DNA of 64,000 nucleotides from Norana najaformis (lineage: Eukaryota; Annelida; Clitellata; Crassiclitellata; Hormogastridae), in contig OZ029927.1 in NCBI GenBank assembly GCA_964023275.1, forward strand, positions 12,069,226-12,133,225, given 5' to 3'. This document shows positions 63,745-64,000 of this stretch, piece by piece (the first letter of the stretch is position 1; each line of letters opens with the position of its first letter). The translations under genes were made by a program, and so were the position numbers. A model generated the notes under the pieces. That model was given only the letters and a program-made list of their open reading frames with translations. It did no database searches and was not told the origin of the DNA.

Positions 63745-64000
63745 ATATCAGTAGGCTAAGATGCCCAATCGTGACATATGATACAATTTAATCTAATGAC
63801 TTTTTATAGCGCCGTTATTATAATGCCCAAGGTATCCGTCGATGGTCGCTTCAAGTCAAAATCGCAATCCAAAATCATAATTCGCTGGAGAAGCCTGGTC
63901 GAATTCCGATCCAGTGACACTTTTTCTCCAATTTTCTAACTTAATAACCTTTCTTATGCATTCGTTACCCACCCTTCCTTCGCATTACCTCCACAACACT
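63745..64000 (-). mobile_element. CR1-like LINE 3' fragment (TTAGATTA tail family), truncated by window end
   Basis: Shares caatttaatctaatgact, tatagcgccgttatt and ccgtcgatggtcgcttcaag with 41810-41950. It is part of the repeated block. Confidence 0.5.

Larger units (their letters stand above)
60080..64000 (+). repeat. Intergenic block, copy 3 (runs off the window)
   Basis: Collinear with copy 2 from tatgctagcttctttc (about 60095) through taccgattggctgcaa, the tatttattacagcctttaaa segment, the pyrimidine tract, gaacttaagacaaggcgatg, and gatgcccaatcgtgacatat, to the window end. It has an empty site where copy 2 carries the SINE. No coding capacity is evident. Confidence 0.75.

Overview
This is a metazoan, intron-rich, AT-rich window, not microbial. 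Coding capacity lies in exons of about 50-640 bp with GT/AG (once GC/AG) borders, separated by introns packed with non-LTR retrotransposons, tRNA-derived SINEs, a decayed Gypsy element and microsatellites. The repeat spectrum (RTE-like and CR1-like LINEs, dispersed 'tatagcgcc' repeats, frequent 'aggcct' words) suggests a marine invertebrate, perhaps a deuterostome such as an echinoderm or hemichordate. That placement is an impression and cannot be proved from sequence alone.

The main content is a head-to-tail array, all on the + strand, of related genes for type I membrane receptors. The full architecture (gene 1, 507-10884) is: signal peptide, V-like Ig domain without the canonical cysteine pair, Ig domain with cysteines, second cysteine-poor Ig domain, one large exon with two fibronectin-III-like domains, transmembrane exon, and a short cytoplasmic exon with two YxxI/V/L motifs spaced like an ITAM. 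All ectodomain exons have phase 1-1 borders, so exons can be lost or swapped without breaking the frame, and the paralogs show this. Gene 2 (20596-31941) lacks the FN3 exon. Gene 3 (44603-50311) has the whole ectodomain but no recognisable transmembrane or tail exon. Gene 4 (54805-58962) lacks the first two Ig exons. A fifth, nearly identical copy of the gene 1 5' end (signal peptide + V exon, 21432-22624) sits inside intron 1 of gene 2 and ends in an assembly gap (23487-23496).

Layout: 1-213 is another copy of the intron that follows the gene 1 V exon, so a further 5' cassette probably lies upstream. 214-10884 is gene 1. 11130-20590 is intergenic (Gypsy remnant, block copy 1, CR1-like LINE). 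20596-31941 is gene 2 with the nested partial gene, the gap, and a GC-rich fragment of a Polinton/adintovirus-like element (23497-25700). 33028-36189 is a nearly pristine RTE-like retrotransposon with a perfect 13-bp target-site duplication and a 1003-codon ORF. 37960-42180 is block copy 2. 44603-50311 is gene 3, 54805-58962 is gene 4, and 60080-64000 is block copy 3.

The repeated intergenic block, with a 600-700 bp TTCC/CTTT pyrimidine tract, follows genes 1, 2 and 4 but not gene 3. This is what unequal crossing-over of a [gene + block] unit would leave. Together the sequence looks like a rapidly evolving cluster of putative immune or self-recognition receptors. The ligand and signalling role are inferred from architecture only.
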